Assembly: GCA_026873275.1 (NCBI GenBank)
Contig: JANTUC010000004.1
Location: 1,364,001 to 1,428,000 of the forward strand
Direction of reading: 5' to 3'
Origin: Pseudopithomyces maydicus
Taxonomy: Eukaryota > Ascomycota > Dothideomycetes > Pleosporales > Didymosphaeriaceae
DNA: 64,000 nucleotides
Each line of letters opens with the position of its first letter. The stretch's first letter is position 1. Of this stretch, positions 33,981 to 46,341 are shown piece after piece. The translations under genes and the position numbers were made by a program. The notes under the pieces are model-generated. The model had not been told where the DNA came from and made no database searches. It saw nothing but the letters and a program-made list of their open reading frames with translations.

Positions 33981-35765
33981 TTACACAATAACACCCTCGT
34001 TCTTCACGTTCTCGGGCGCGTTGGGAGCACCCTGTTCCGCCTTGGAGAAAGTCCTGCCACCGGGGCCGAGGTGCATGCGGTCAGTGTCCGGAAGACCATC
34101 GTTCTGCAGCGAGTCCGGGGTCCACTTTGCGCTCGTGATGGGGTTCACGTGTAGCACGTACATGGTATCGATCTCCTCGAGCGAGCGGCCCTTGGTTTCG
34201 ATCATGAAGAAGTAGACGATGATAGCCAGAACCGCACAGCAGGTTCCGAACACCAGACCGTAGAAGTAGTCAATGTTGTTGGTGATCATGGTGCTGAAGA
34301 ACGAGATCAGGAAGTTGAAGAGCCAGTTAGAGGCGGTAGCGAGAGCCATGCAGATGGCACGGTAGCGGGCGGGATACAATTCACCGACAATGGCCCAGAC
34401 GAGGGGTCCCCAGGTGGTAGCGAACGCGGCGATGAACAAGCAGGTGAACACGATCATGATGTTGCCAGCCTGGGGGGTGCTCTTCGGGTTCGTGTGGTCC
34501 AGCTGGTAATGTCCGACGAAAGAGTAGATGAACAGGCAGGCAAACATCCAGAGGGCTCCAGCAATCATAGCCTTCCTGCGGCCCACATTTTCGACGATCC
34601 ACAGGCCGACGATAGTTGCCGCAACGTTCACAGTACCGAGAATGATGGAAGTGACGTCTATTATACATTAGCATGCAATTAAGAGGGGTCATACACGGGT
34701 GTGCTTACAGCTGTTGTCAAGACCTGTCGCAGAGAAGATGGTTGTGCCGTAGTAGAAGAAGTAGTTGGCACCAGTCAATTGCTGACCGGCTTGCAGGACC
34801 ATACCAAGCATGGTACGGTAAAACATGCGAGGGCCAGTGAAGATCTCGTGCCATGGGTGGTCGCCACCAGCGGATTCAGCTTCAAGCTTGTCCTGGATTT
34901 CCTTGATTTCGGCGTCGATGAAAGCAGAGTTCTCTGCCACACCGTTGAGGCGAGCCATGTTGCGACGAGCTTCTTCGATGCGGCCCTTTCGGTATGCGAA
35001 ACGCGGGGACTCGGGCAGAAGCAGAATGGTGCTACCGAGGATGATGGCCCACAGAGCAGACAAGCCGTTAGGGATGCGCCATTGAGCACTGTTGTGGTAG
35101 TCCTTGGACGTTCCGTAGTTGACCATGTACGCGGTCCAGATACCCAAGGTGATGAGCAACTGGTACGAGGAGACGGTGGCGCCACGAATGCGCTTGGGGA
35201 TAGACTCGGATTGGTACATGGGAACGACAGTGGAAAGGGCACCAATGCCAAGACCGGCAGTGAAGCGACCCATAGCGAATTGTACCCAGACGTCCTTGCT
35301 AGTGATCTCAATGATAACACCAACAATGTACCAGAAAGCAGAGCCAGAGATGGTCAGACGGCGACCGAAGGTATCCGCGAGCGGAGCAGAACCCAGGCAT
35401 CCAAAGAGTGTACCGACACTGAATTCATGTTAGATCAACTCGACATAGGGGGACATCAAGTGAGCTTACGCGAGAAGACCGACAATTGTTCCCTGGCGGA
35501 CGGCAGAGAATTCTCCGTTTTCGCCAAAGCGGGCAATGAAGTCGTCCATGGCAAGGAAACCAGAGATTTGACCGGATTCGTAGCCGAACATGAAACCACC
35601 AATACTGGCAACGGCTCCCAAGATGATTGCGACAGCAGGCACACGGCCTGTCGGCTCCTCTACTCCAGCGTGAGAGTTTCTCCTCGAGGGAGTCTCCGCA
35701 GGAGTGGTTCCATTGGATATGTCTTTCTCAGCCACCTCGTCGGTGTTCTTCTTAAAAAATCGCAT
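33981..35765 (-). CDS. MFS sugar transporter (hexose-transporter type)
   Basis: Three exons (35765-35470, 35418-34709, 34657-33981), all phase-consistent, give 560 residues. Family marks of the sugar-porter group: GGFMFGYESGQISGF in TM1, DTFGRR after TM2, RFTAGLGIGALSTVVPMYQSE around TM4, LLPESPRFAYRKGR before the large loop, QQLTGANYFFYYG in TM7, ENVGRRKA, WAIVGELYPARYR and the terminal ETKGRSLEEID. Twelve transmembrane helices are expected, with both ends cytosolic. It most likely imports a hexose by proton symport, though the exact sugar cannot be told. No frame problem is seen. Confidence 0.93.
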
Positions 35766-36165
35766 GATGGAATAGCAGTAGGGGTATCAGGCTTGAAAAG
35801 ATTAAAGTAATAGGGCCAAAACAGAGAAGTTGGGAAGAAGGACCCAGGAAACCACCTACTGGGGAAGGAAAAGCATGGGGAATGGAGAAGAAATACTTGG
35901 GGATTTGTTGACCAAGCGCCGCCTCCATGGCACGTCTGGGCGTGGGTCGACGTTTGCCGGTACCATGATTCGGCCGATGAACAGTGGAACTTGCCATCAT
36001 TGCAGGCAGCGTGACCAGACTAGCAATTTCCTCACGATGGTAAATCACTCGCTCAAGCTCGAGCCCTGCTTCCAGCCTGCTTGAGAATAGTGGGTTGGTC
36101 AGCCAGCATTGGGGCATTGGATTACGTTGAGTGACGACTGAATAACGCGAGCTATGGTTCGATCA
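35766..36165. other. Promoter region of the sugar transporter
   Basis: About 400 bp upstream of the transporter ATG. No coding frame I trust and no clear TATA box. Confidence 0.45.
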
Positions 36166-36659
36166 TCACCGGGCAAGTTGGCACTTGTCTCCAGACCCCA
36201 TACTCTTCATCCCACAGTTGCAGAATCTGCTCTGACACTGCGGAGTATCGCTTCCCTCTCGTATCTCTGCACAAGTGCTGATATCCGAAGCGTTTACAGC
36301 CGATATTGACCGAACGAAGATATCGGCCAGATGTCGGAGGTCGGGAGATGTACCTTGGCTAGCGGCGGGAGGCACCTCGGCGTAACCGTTTTCTACGAAT
36401 ACATATCCATTTGCGTTCAAGAATTTTCTTCTCGTTCTCCGAAAAGAGGGGCACAGTGGGTCGGGGTGGATACGAGAATGAGGCTCAAAATTTGGGTTGT
36501 TTTGTTGGCGCAATAGCGCCCATCGCTTCCGACTAGTGTGCACAGTCTCGGCAGGGAGCCGGTGACGTTGAGGGGCTCGGGGGGATGAAGGGGCCTCTGC
36601 TCGTCGTAGAGCACACGAGCAAGTTGGTCACAGTCAAAGTCAATGTAGGTTTCCGACAT
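36166..36659 (-). pseudogene. Small cysteine-containing ORF broken by one frame shift
   Basis: Two minus-strand frames look like halves of one protein. The first (from the ATG at 36657-36659) contains GSDGRYCANKTTQIL and ends soon after THCAPLFGEREE. The second carries FLNANGYVFVENGYAEVPP and ends CGMKSMGSGDKCQLAR before the stop at 36166. They join if one base is missing in the T run 36424-36427 (plus strand). The joined product would be about 164 residues with roughly ten cysteines and no obvious signal peptide. I do not recognise the family. This could be a consensus error in a real small gene, a decayed gene, or chance. It lies upstream of the sugar transporter on the same strand. Confidence 0.42.
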
Positions 36660-37308
36660 CCAACAGTGAATGCTCGAGACAGTGCAGTCTCTGCATCTCC
36701 TCGCGTGGTGTGAGGTTGATCATCGACGTGTCCAGACAGGGCTAGCCATCAATCGAGAGCTAAAAGCGGGCCGACCGATCACTAGTGCTCGATACTGCGT
36801 CACCCGTTGTCGCGACGGCGTGTTGATGGTGCCATGAAACAGTGCTAAGAAAATGCAACACAATTCTTTGAAAGATTCTGCAAGTGCCGTCAGAGTGCCA
36901 AGTTTTCACCGCCCCTTCTCTCCTGCGGCAAGAAATTTTGAATCCGAACATTGACGTCAGGGCTGGGCGAGACGACAAATGTAGCGAGCAACCATATCCG
37001 GGCCGTTGGAAGGGGCTGCTCCAACAGTCTTCTACAGAGTGGCAAGGCTGTGAGATAAGCAGGCACGAAGTGGTGCTGATGGTCACATAGCGCTAGGCAT
37101 GCTGTTGACCCGCCCAACACGAGGCCCTCACCTGTTGCACCACTTTTGATTATTGTGGATACGTTATGTACATGGCAGAGACACTCCACCACCAATACTC
37201 CCTTGTGCAGCAGACTTTTCTTGTGGACCCAAACCAATGCATATCCTCCCCTCCCCCATAGCCGACACCAATGCCACGGCACAACAAGAACCACTCCGCA
37301 TTTTTACC
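36660..37308. other. Intergenic region
   Basis: 3' flank of the second rhodopsin-domain gene. Open frames here lack protein character. Confidence 0.5.
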
Positions 37309-38792
37309 TTACATAGAAAATGGGTATTCTAGCGGATGGTGGAGGTTCTCCAGCCGCTCCAGTCGCCCCTCAGTTTGAGTAGTCTTTCGATCAGCTGCTG
37401 ATGTCAATTCCGTCCGGGGCATGGTCACTGTGTTTGGGCTGGGCAATGAGGCCTGCTCGTGTCTACGAGGTCGCCCAAGCCCCGAGTCAGACAACGGGAC
37501 GGTACTGGAGGTTTTTGGACGTGTTAGTCCAGTAGAATTTCCAGTACGACTTGCCTCTTTCTGTGTGAATCCGCGCTGCATAATGCATCTCAGGATAGGC
37601 CGTAAGTTCGGCAGTGATGCTGAAATAGTATAAGTACACAGCAACTTCTTTTTATCTGGATGCATTGTTGCTTACTAGAGAAGTGCGCTAGATTGATCTC
37701 AATTAAGGAGGCTATAGCCTGTGGTGTATTGACCCACCACAGCTCTTCAGAAGTTGTGTCCAACTGAGTTGCTAAAATCAATTGTACCAACGATGCGACG
37801 CACACTCTAAAACTCGTCAGTATACAAGTTGCAGTACCAGCTACAGGGAAAACTCACACGAAACCAGAACTAAACATAGCTGCGATAGCGATCTTTTCTG
37901 CTCTGGCCCGTTTGAGTTTACGGAGTTCATACCAGGGTAGTGCAACAATGCATATTTCTAGAACAAGATGCACAATCTGTAAGCCTGATTAGTGAAAACA
38001 GGCCACCACCACCGTTAAGGGGCAAGGTCGGTCACGTAAGCACTCACTGCTATAGGGTTAGCTTAGAAGCAATCTTTTGATCTTTTGATCACGTTACCTG
38101 TGGATGCGTAAAAGAACTTTGCCATGTTCACCCGACAATGGCCAGGCCTCTCCCGGTTCCAGAATCGCGATATCAGTTCGCAAACGACTAAAATGATAAC
38201 GCACTAGTAAGGGTTAGAACCAAATAGCATGGGGCAAGTGAAAGGTGGAGAACCTCACCCGAGCGAACATCCACCATACCACGCAGCCCGCCAGAGCGAG
38301 AACCAAATAGCGTGTTCTAGATCGCCCGAAGATGTGCCAGTACAACGCTAATGCTGTCATTTTTTCCAGTCCCGTGGCAGCAGTGTAGAGCCACATGTCG
38401 GGGTACAGTAGCAGGAAATAATCCCGGGTCATGGCACCATAATCGATCATTCCGTCATCATGTACATGCCTCGAAATATCTGCGCAGTGGAGGCCAAGAC
38501 CATATACAAGTTCTACGCACCATGAGTACAAGTGAGAAATGATGGTCTATGTAAGGATATACTTATTATGTAGAGCACGTTGAAAGTAGTAACGAAAGTC
38601 TGTTGAACGTCAGGAAATTGTATAATCTCTTAACTTACTGGATCTCACAAATGCCACTGCAGAGATCCAATCTCCAGCAAGGAACGAAGCATTGATGAAT
38701 GTTCTGACATACATTCTCAATGTAAAGGCCATTAGCGCAACAAAATAAGTAATCGATAACGCTGCAGCGACGTTGGGTTGCAAGGTTTTCAT
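37309..38792 (-). CDS. Rhodopsin-domain (Pth11-like/SAT family) integral membrane protein
   Basis: Seven exons on the minus strand: 38792-38649, 38599-38563, 38512-38259, 38203-38098, 37984-37858, 37806-37676, 37619-37309, giving 369 residues in one continuous frame. Family features: AGDWISAV after helix 2, a helix with YFLLLYPDMWLYTAATGLEK then MTALALYWHIFGR, the CELISRFWNRE loop, LVLEICIVALPWYELRKLK for the helix-6 end, and EINLAHFSTSLPNLRPIL leading to a cytosolic tail rich in Ser, Thr and Arg. Introns are small except the fourth (113 nt). It is more divergent than the gene at 22733 and lacks some family residues. Exons 2 and 3 have the least certain borders. Receptor function is inference. 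Confidence 0.78.
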
Positions 38793-40345
38793 GGTAAGAT
38801 GCTCAGGTAGATTTTGATCCTAGTAAACGTAGATGGGAAATGATTTAGAGAGAAAGAAAAAGGAAAGATTGTTTCGAAGCAGCTACTATAGTTGTAAAGC
38901 AGAATGATTCAAGTATGGCATTCACATGTTTTGAACTGGAGTTACATTGATACTGCACTGCTTCAAGGCTGGAATGTGAAAGGAGCACACCAGTCACAAA
39001 GCTTTCCCACCTAGTTACCGATGCAAGTTACATCATTCACATAAAATAGTATAATCAGACAATCTAGCTTGCCACCATTGAATTTGCAAAAGTCTTACGG
39101 TCCTGATACATTCATGTTCGATCAGGTCCTAGTACGAAGTATATAATAAAAAGTGTTTTTACCTTAGCTCGCAGCGCCTTAGGACCCGGCATTGCCCATA
39201 CCTGATTGGCTCCTGTCCAAGACACTTAGTCACATAATAACACAGAAGTACATAAAACCCCAGAAAAAATCGGCAAGTTTCAAGGGCGTCTGTTCTTCTC
39301 CCCATCGACCGTATAACGCAGACCAACTAATCCTCCAGTTACATATGTACTGTTGCAGATGGGCTTCACGGCAATACGATACTTTATACAACTATTCAAT
39401 GTTTCAGGTGAGATTCGTTACAGTAGAAGCAGACAGTTCTGGCCGACAGCAACAGACACGCGAGCTTCCAAACAGCCATGACAGAACAAGTTTGGATCTG
39501 CAATTATTGAATTGACCCTCCCGTGGTGGAACTACTTATACCCCACAGACCACCTCTCAGTATAGACATCACGTGTCAGTCTATTACAAAACTGGAAATA
39601 GATAGGTACACCACCAGAATCATAGGGCAAGAGTTTTGCTGCACCTCCTGTCTTGAGTCAGTTCAACGAGGATAATTTTCTCTCCAAGAGAGCAGCATAT
39701 ACATATACATGCAAAATACGAAAACATGGGAGATAGGGCTGGAGGTATCCGGGGAATTCCCAACAATCGAGACTCAGACTACACAGCGGAGATTCCCAAA
39801 CTGGCGGTGGATAACTTTTGTAGTTCGATGCCTCCATAGTGGCGCTAAAATATGTCCATAAGGTATGAGGAAGCTCCTAAACGATTCATGTCGATCAGCT
39901 CCCCAGTACTTACAAATGTCCTGTTCTGTACATGGAATCAGATCCCGCGCAACCAGTTTGTGTCATGTCAAAGGGGATCTTCAGGGTGAAGTATTGCGGG
40001 TGTTCGAGTTTCGACCAGTCTGCATCCTATGCTGAAGGATGCCTAATACCCAAGGCTATAGGTTACGTATCATTGTGGCTTGGGAAAAGGCTACAGGTGC
40101 CGGCATACTATGTGTCGTTCATCGGATAAGCAGGGTCAAACCAGTGCGATTGGTGGCAGGCGGATTTCCCGCAGCTAACAACAACAACACTTCATCGCAC
40201 TCTGCCTCTTGGGTGTTAGTGTCTCGGCACTGCAGTGAGTACGCAATGCTGATTTCCCAAGGGGCGCAGTATTGTAACGAATTCCAGAGGTTAACGCCAG
40301 TGCACAAGGGGCTTCGCGAAAATTGAGGATACATGTAGCTGCAAC

Positions 40346-40361
40346 ACGGCCGTACGGCCGT
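40346..40361. repeat. 16-bp perfect palindrome ACGGCCGT twice
   Basis: Two tandem copies of the 8-bp palindrome ACGGCCGT make a perfect 16-bp palindrome. CGG half-sites in inverted order are what Zn(II)2Cys6 transcription factors bind, so this may be a regulatory site, but it is 800 bp from the nearest start. Confidence 0.4.
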
Positions 40362-40944
40362 AACTGCAATGTGCATAGACACAGTCAAGAACTAGAGCGA
40401 TCGCCGTCGCCGTGGCCAATGTCACACGGTGCATTCGAACCCAACGAGGATTCCATCTTGTCAGGGCCTGACTTGAAGAGGCTATAGATGGTTATCAGTA
40501 CCTGCACTGTACTCGAAAACGTATGGTGCGGGTGTGTCAGGATGGGGCCACTGAATATAGGCTGCGGCCTGTGCGACATGATCTACACCATTTACGGGCG
40601 GTGCAACGGCACAGCCTCACGGCTCAACAACTTACAATGTAGAACCGAAACGAAAAAGCCCTGTCCCTTTTGCACCGAGTACAATCTAATACAGAATTCT
40701 CATCCTGCGTCGGCTTTGCGCCCAATGAGACAATGAGCAGAGCATGTGAAAAGCCTAAAGGCGATCAGCTGCCGTGCGCGTTGCTTCCAGGATGTCTGCG
40801 CCGCCCGTAAGGCCCCAATGCTGCCACTCGTTCGGGGACTACTCCATTATAATGGAATGTCATCGTTTATCTGGAAGCATTCATTCTACTCAGATCATAT
40901 ACAATCAACCTTCTCAAGTTCAAAAACGACCGCTCGCTGCACAA

Positions 40945-40990
40945 CCCCACTCCTCGTATACCCTCACAGCCCAGCCCCACTCCTCGTATA
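40945..40990 (+). repeat. Direct repeat of a 16-mer upstream of the ABC transporter
   Basis: CCCCACTCCTCGTATA occurs at 40945-40960 and again at 40975-40990, exactly 30 bp apart, with a similar CTCACA after each. It lies about 160-200 bp before the ABC-transporter ATG, so it is either a promoter element or a recent local duplication. Confidence 0.6.
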
Positions 40991-41150
40991 TGCTCACACC
41001 CCGGATGGAGCGTCGCTACTTGGCATACCTTGCACTGTACTAGTGTTTTACGTACTGTATCTGTACCCCGAACACGACAGATTCACATTGAGGGTTCGAC
41101 AATAGATAGACTCTTCCTACACAAAACCTTCCCAAGGCTGTGGTGCCAAC

Positions 41151-44100
41151 ATGAATCTGCTGATACGTCAGATATGGGCGTTGATTCGAAAGAATCTGCT
41201 CATCATATGTCTTCGGCGACCAATAACAACATTTATCCGCGCTTTGGCGATTCCTATGGCCGTCGTACTTGTCCTAGCATACACCAAAGATTTCTTCGCA
41301 ACGCCACTCACCTATGGAATTTCCTCCCCACATGCTGTAAGTAGACTGAAAAGGCGAGTTTTCGAGCCAGTGCTAATCAAGGTAGATGCATTCACTGGGA
41401 GATGGCTTGGCTTCAGATGTTAATCGTAACATCGTTGGCTTCGTTAGCAATGGTATGAAAGGAGATGTCTCGGACGTTATTGACTCGCTTTCCAAAACCA
41501 TCAGCGACGCCGGAAAGACACCCAAACAATACAACAGTACATGGGACCTTGCGCAGCAATGTACTGCCAGTGTTGGCGGCGAATCATCGAAATGCTATGG
41601 TGCTGTCGTCTTTCTGTCCTCACCGGAGCAGGGCACAAACTATAGTTCGAAAGGGACATGGAACTACACTATCCGTGGTGATCTCTCTGGCGGGTGGATC
41701 GACGTAACAAAAGATAAGAACGGGGCTGAGATATATCTCATTCCATTACAGCGCGCTGTGGATGCCGAGATTGTCGCTCGCTCGCAACCGAAAGGAGAAG
41801 CCTCGTTTCCACAGGCCAAGACTGTCGTGTACACCTCGATGAATCAAGAGTCATTGGACAATTCACGAACAAGCAACTATCTTGCGCTATGCATCTACGC
41901 CTTTGGTACTCTATTCACATTCACACTTATCGGAATCGTTTACCACATGACGTCCTTCGTATCTCACGAAAGAGAGCTTGGAATGTCCGGCTTGATCGAC
42001 GCAATGATCCCAGGTGGTTCCAATATTCGAGGCAGAATCGTGCGTCAAATCGCAACCTATTTCTCTTTTGCCGTCGTATACTTCCCGAGCTGGATAGTTG
42101 TTGGCGTTGTGATCTCTGTTCTCGCATTCCCGAAGACCTCCAAAGCGGTTCCAGTCGGTTTTACGATCTTCGCCGGTCTGGCTCTGACTTCATTCTCGCT
42201 ATTCGGCGCCTCGTTCTTTAAGAAATCTCAACTCAGCGGCTCTATCATGGTCGTGATTGCATTGGTCTTTGCTATCCTACCACAAGTTCTTTTCGACCAG
42301 ACAACCGCCGTTTGCGGTGTCTTGAGCTTTCTTTTCCCTCGGCTACATACACTTACTTCATCACTGGGACAGCAACGTTCGAGGCATACAACGAGCAAAT
42401 AAAGATGTGGTCACGACCGGAAGCGGAATATGACAATCCTGACTACTGGCGCTTGAATATCGGTGTGCATTGGATATTCCTAGTCATACAGATTGTAGTG
42501 TACCCAATTCTGGCCTTCTGTGTAGAGCACGTACGCTTTTCGACAGCATCACCTTATAGGACTTTCGCGGCCCCCGAACACGAGAATGCTCCGACAGTGA
42601 GACTTGCCTCTTTTTCGAAGACATACAATGCAGGCATCTTTTCGCGCATTTTCAAACGTCGCAAAGATGTGCATGCTGTAGTTGATATGAGTCTACGCGC
42701 ATACCGGGGCCAAATTCTGTGCTTGCTTGGACCCAATGGGAGCGGTAAAAGTACTACCATGAATTGCATTGCAGGCCAGCAAAAAGTTACTTCTGGAACC
42801 GTCGCAATTGATCCCAGCGGAGGCATGGGCTACGCACCTCAGAACAACGTTATCTGGCCGGATCTGACAGTATCGGAGCATATTCGCATTTTTAGTGACC
42901 TCAAATGCATTTCGGCAGTTAATGAAGAGGTTGTTGCCGAGCTTGTTCGTATGTGCGACCTGAAAAAGAAACTCTCGTCCAAAGCGAAAACACTTTCTGG
43001 CGGACAAAAGCGAAAGCTGCAATTAGCCATGATGTTTGCTGGAGGTTCGGCTGTATGCTGTGTCGACGAGGTGTCTACAGGTCTCGATCCAATCTCTCGC
43101 CGCAGGATTTGGGAAATTCTACTAGCTGAACGGCATAGACGAACGATCATCATGACTACACACTTTCTGGACGAAGCCGACTACTTGAGCGACAATATTG
43201 TCATTATGTACAAGGGAGCTCTGAGAGCTGAAGGAACATCAGCAGCTTTGAAGAACGAATATGGGAGTGGTTTCACGATCAAGTTACCAGAAAACGTACA
43301 TGTCGACGTGCCACTATCTGTCGAGAAAGAAATCTCTCGCCATCAAGTTGTGTTTCGGGTAACGACAGCAGCACTTGTAACAGAACTTGTTGAACATCTT
43401 GAGGCAAAAGGCATACATGAATATCAGATCTCCGGCCCAACCATGGAAGAACTATTTCTGAAAGCAACAGGCGACACGATCGCTTCCAGTGAGGCAGCCC
43501 CTTCCAAGGGTAAGCGAACAGAGAAGATTGAGGAGGAAGACGAGACAGCGATAGCAAACCATGAAACAGAACGTTATGAGCTCATGGATGGCCGGCCTAT
43601 TTCTGTCATCAAACAATGGTTCCTCCTAGTCGGCAAGCGTTTCCGCATTCTCCGACGCCGTTACATCCCCTACTTTGTTGCCATCGCGTTCGCAATCGTT
43701 GGAGCCGGCATTTCCCCTCTTCTCATCAAGGATTTTAAGGAACCAATGCAATGTCCGTCACCAGCGGATCTAATCAAGGACTACTACGATTCGTACAGGT
43801 ACGACTTTGCCAACAACTACAGCCCGAAATTTTTGTTTGGTCCACCCAATAAATTGAACGAGACACGCCTGGGGCAGATGTCTCAAGTGTATTCCATCAA
43901 CAACACGTATTACTCCGGCTGTGATGGTAGCGTAAGTTCGTATTGTCCTGATTATGGGTACCACAACATGACACAGCTCAAAGACCAGTTGGTCATGGTC
44001 AACAGCTACGACGAATTCGTCAACAAAATCAAAATATTCCAAGCCATCAATTCTGGTACTTCGACCGGTATCGGTTCGCAATCCGTCTCGAATGACGATT

Positions 44101-46045
44101 ATCAGAATTCCCAGATCAGCGGAGGGCTGTGGATGGGCGATGAAGGCCCCCTTGTAGCCACAGATGTGCAGTCTGCCGAGGACACTTCACGCATGCTCAA
44201 TTTTTTGGACAATCTCATCACAGGTGTACCTATTTCAATGGGCTTCTCTGCATTTGCTACACAGGAGTTTCCGGAAATTTACAGTGCTAATCCCCTCATG
44301 TTCATCATATACTACGGTTTGATCATGGCGGCTTATCCGGCGTTCTTTGCTCTGTATCCCACCAACGAGCGGATCTCAAATGTGCGGTCAATGCAATATT
44401 CTAATGGAATTCGCCCGGTTCCACTTTGGCTTTCTCATCTGGCCTTCGACAGTATCTTTCTTCTCATTATAAGCACAGTGGCTACGGGCCTATTGTCCGC
44501 TTCATCCCCAGTTTGGTTTGGAATGGGGTATATCTGGCTTGTTCTGTTTCTTTATGGCTTGACTGCCACACTTCTCTCCTATGTCATTTCCATGTTTGCA
44601 AAATCCGCCGTCTCGGCTTGGTTTAGTAAGTAAAACCCGCTTTGGATGGAGAATAAGCACTGACCGTGATCAGTGATCGCGATGGGACAGGTCATCTTCT
44701 ATTTCGCCTACTTCGGTGGCATGATCGGAGTCCAATCTTCTTTCCCTTACTCTCAACTAGAAGGTGTCTTCAACGCACTTTTCTTCGGTCTCGGCATCAT
44801 CTCTCCTGTGGTCTGTCTTGAAAGGGCTTTCGTTATTGGCCTTGGTCAATTCGCCATTGGATGCAATGCACATATGGATTACTCAATCTATCTTTTCGGT
44901 GGACCGATACTGTACCTTATCCTCCAAGGTATCGTTCTTTTCACCATCCTACTCTGGTGGGATAGTTCATTCAAACTTCCTTCTTCTTTTGGCCGACGCA
45001 CTGCGGCATCCGATCCTGAAGCCACGGAAATGTATTCTCATGACCTGATGCATGAGCTCCGCCGCCTTAAATCCTCCACTTGCGACCTCCGTGTTGAATC
45101 GGTCTCTCGTTCGTTCGGCACTAACACTGCAGTTGATAACGTTACATTTGGGGTGCAAGCCTCGGAGATCTTTGCTTTACTCGGGCCCAATGGAGCAGGA
45201 AAGAGTACCCTCATTTCCATGATCCGAGGGGACCTCAAGCCCTCCACCTCGGCCTCGGCCATCACCGTCGCCGGTCACTCAATCCTCGCCGCCCCTATTG
45301 CTGCCCGTGCGAATCTAGGCGTATGTCCACAATTCGACTCCGCGGATGTTCTCACTGTTACTGAAACTCTCAACTTCTTCGCGCGCATTCGCGGGGTCGC
45401 AAATCCCGCGGCCAACGTCTCAACTGTCATGCGTGCTTGCGGACTTCACCCTGGGCCGACCAGCTCGCGCAGAAACTTTCCGGTGGAACTAAGCGGAAGC
45501 TCAGTCTTGCCGTTGCACTGGTTGGTAACCCGCGTGTGCTGGTCCTAGACGAGCCGTCGTCGGCGCTCGACGCAGCTGCTAAGCGCAATATGTGGCGCTG
45601 TCTGCAAGGTGTCGGCAAGGGACGCGCTGTGGTGCTGACTACACACTCCATGGAAGAAGCAGATGCACTGGCTGATAGGATTGGAATTGTGTCGTCGCGC
45701 ATGCTGGCGCTAGGGGAGAGGGAGGATCTCAAGCGTCGCGCGGGTGATGCATTCCATGTGCATCTCGTAGCACGATCAGCACCAAATACTACACAAGAGG
45801 AGCTGCAACGGATGAAGGAATGGATTAATGGGACTTTTGCAAATGCAAAGGTCAGCCGGGAGACGCAAGGCGGGCAAGTGAGATTCGAGGTTCCGACGGA
45901 GCAGCGAACAATGGTCGGAATGATTCAGCTATTGGAAGAAGTAAAAGAAGAGTTAGGGATAGAATTCTATAGCGTGGGGAAGGCCACGCTGGATGAGGTT
46001 TTTGAGAATATTGTCAAGAGATACGGGGAATATTCAGAGAAGTGA
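41151..46045 (+). CDS. Full-length ABCA-type ABC transporter, frame broken twice
   Basis: Exons 41151-41336, 41386-44625 and 44674-46045 encode about 1,600 residues in the ABCA order TMD1-NBD1-TMD2-NBD2. NBD1 has Walker A GPNGSGKST, signature LSGGQKRK and Walker B CCVDEVSTGLDP. NBD2 has GPNGAGKST, LSGGTKRK and LVLDEPSSALD, with H-loop THSMEEAD. Both sites look competent. The large loop after the first helix of each half fits the family. ABCA proteins are mostly lipid exporters or importers; the substrate here is unknown. The frame breaks at the C run 42336-42338 (after SFLFP, before ATYTYFITG) and at 45449-45451 (after MRACGL, before WADQLAQKLSGG). Each is mended by one extra base. Both flanks are conserved, so error or recent inactivation. 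Confidence 0.88.
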
Positions 46046-46341
46046 GGGGGGTTTGGCGATAAATGGGTGTTAAGGGGTTTTAATTGGGCGGACATTTATA
46101 TCTTGATACCATATCCAACGTAGGAAACACAGTATTAGTCATTAGATTACTAGAAACAGTTGATACATCACATGGGACGATTTCCTTTATATAACTCCAT
46201 CATCGTCGAACCTCGGCATTGAGATGCGGGGCCTAGAATGAAAGCTAGCCTCGTGATATCCCTCGTATCTTTCTTCGTCCTGTTATCTATACAATATCAT
46301 GCTTATTCAACTTTTCCACATTTCATGCCCATGCTTTCATC

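Larger units (their letters stand above)
38793..41150. other. Long intergenic region
   Basis: About 2.4 kb between divergent genes, so it should hold the promoters of the rhodopsin-domain gene and the ABC transporter. It contains a 16-bp perfect palindrome near 40346 and a 30-bp-spaced direct repeat near 40945. No coding frame I trust. Confidence 0.5.

Noticed and set aside
34701..35810. 369-codon plus-strand frame antisense to the sugar transporter
   Set aside because: It mirrors conserved MFS codons and crosses the transporter's intron; no independent family signal.
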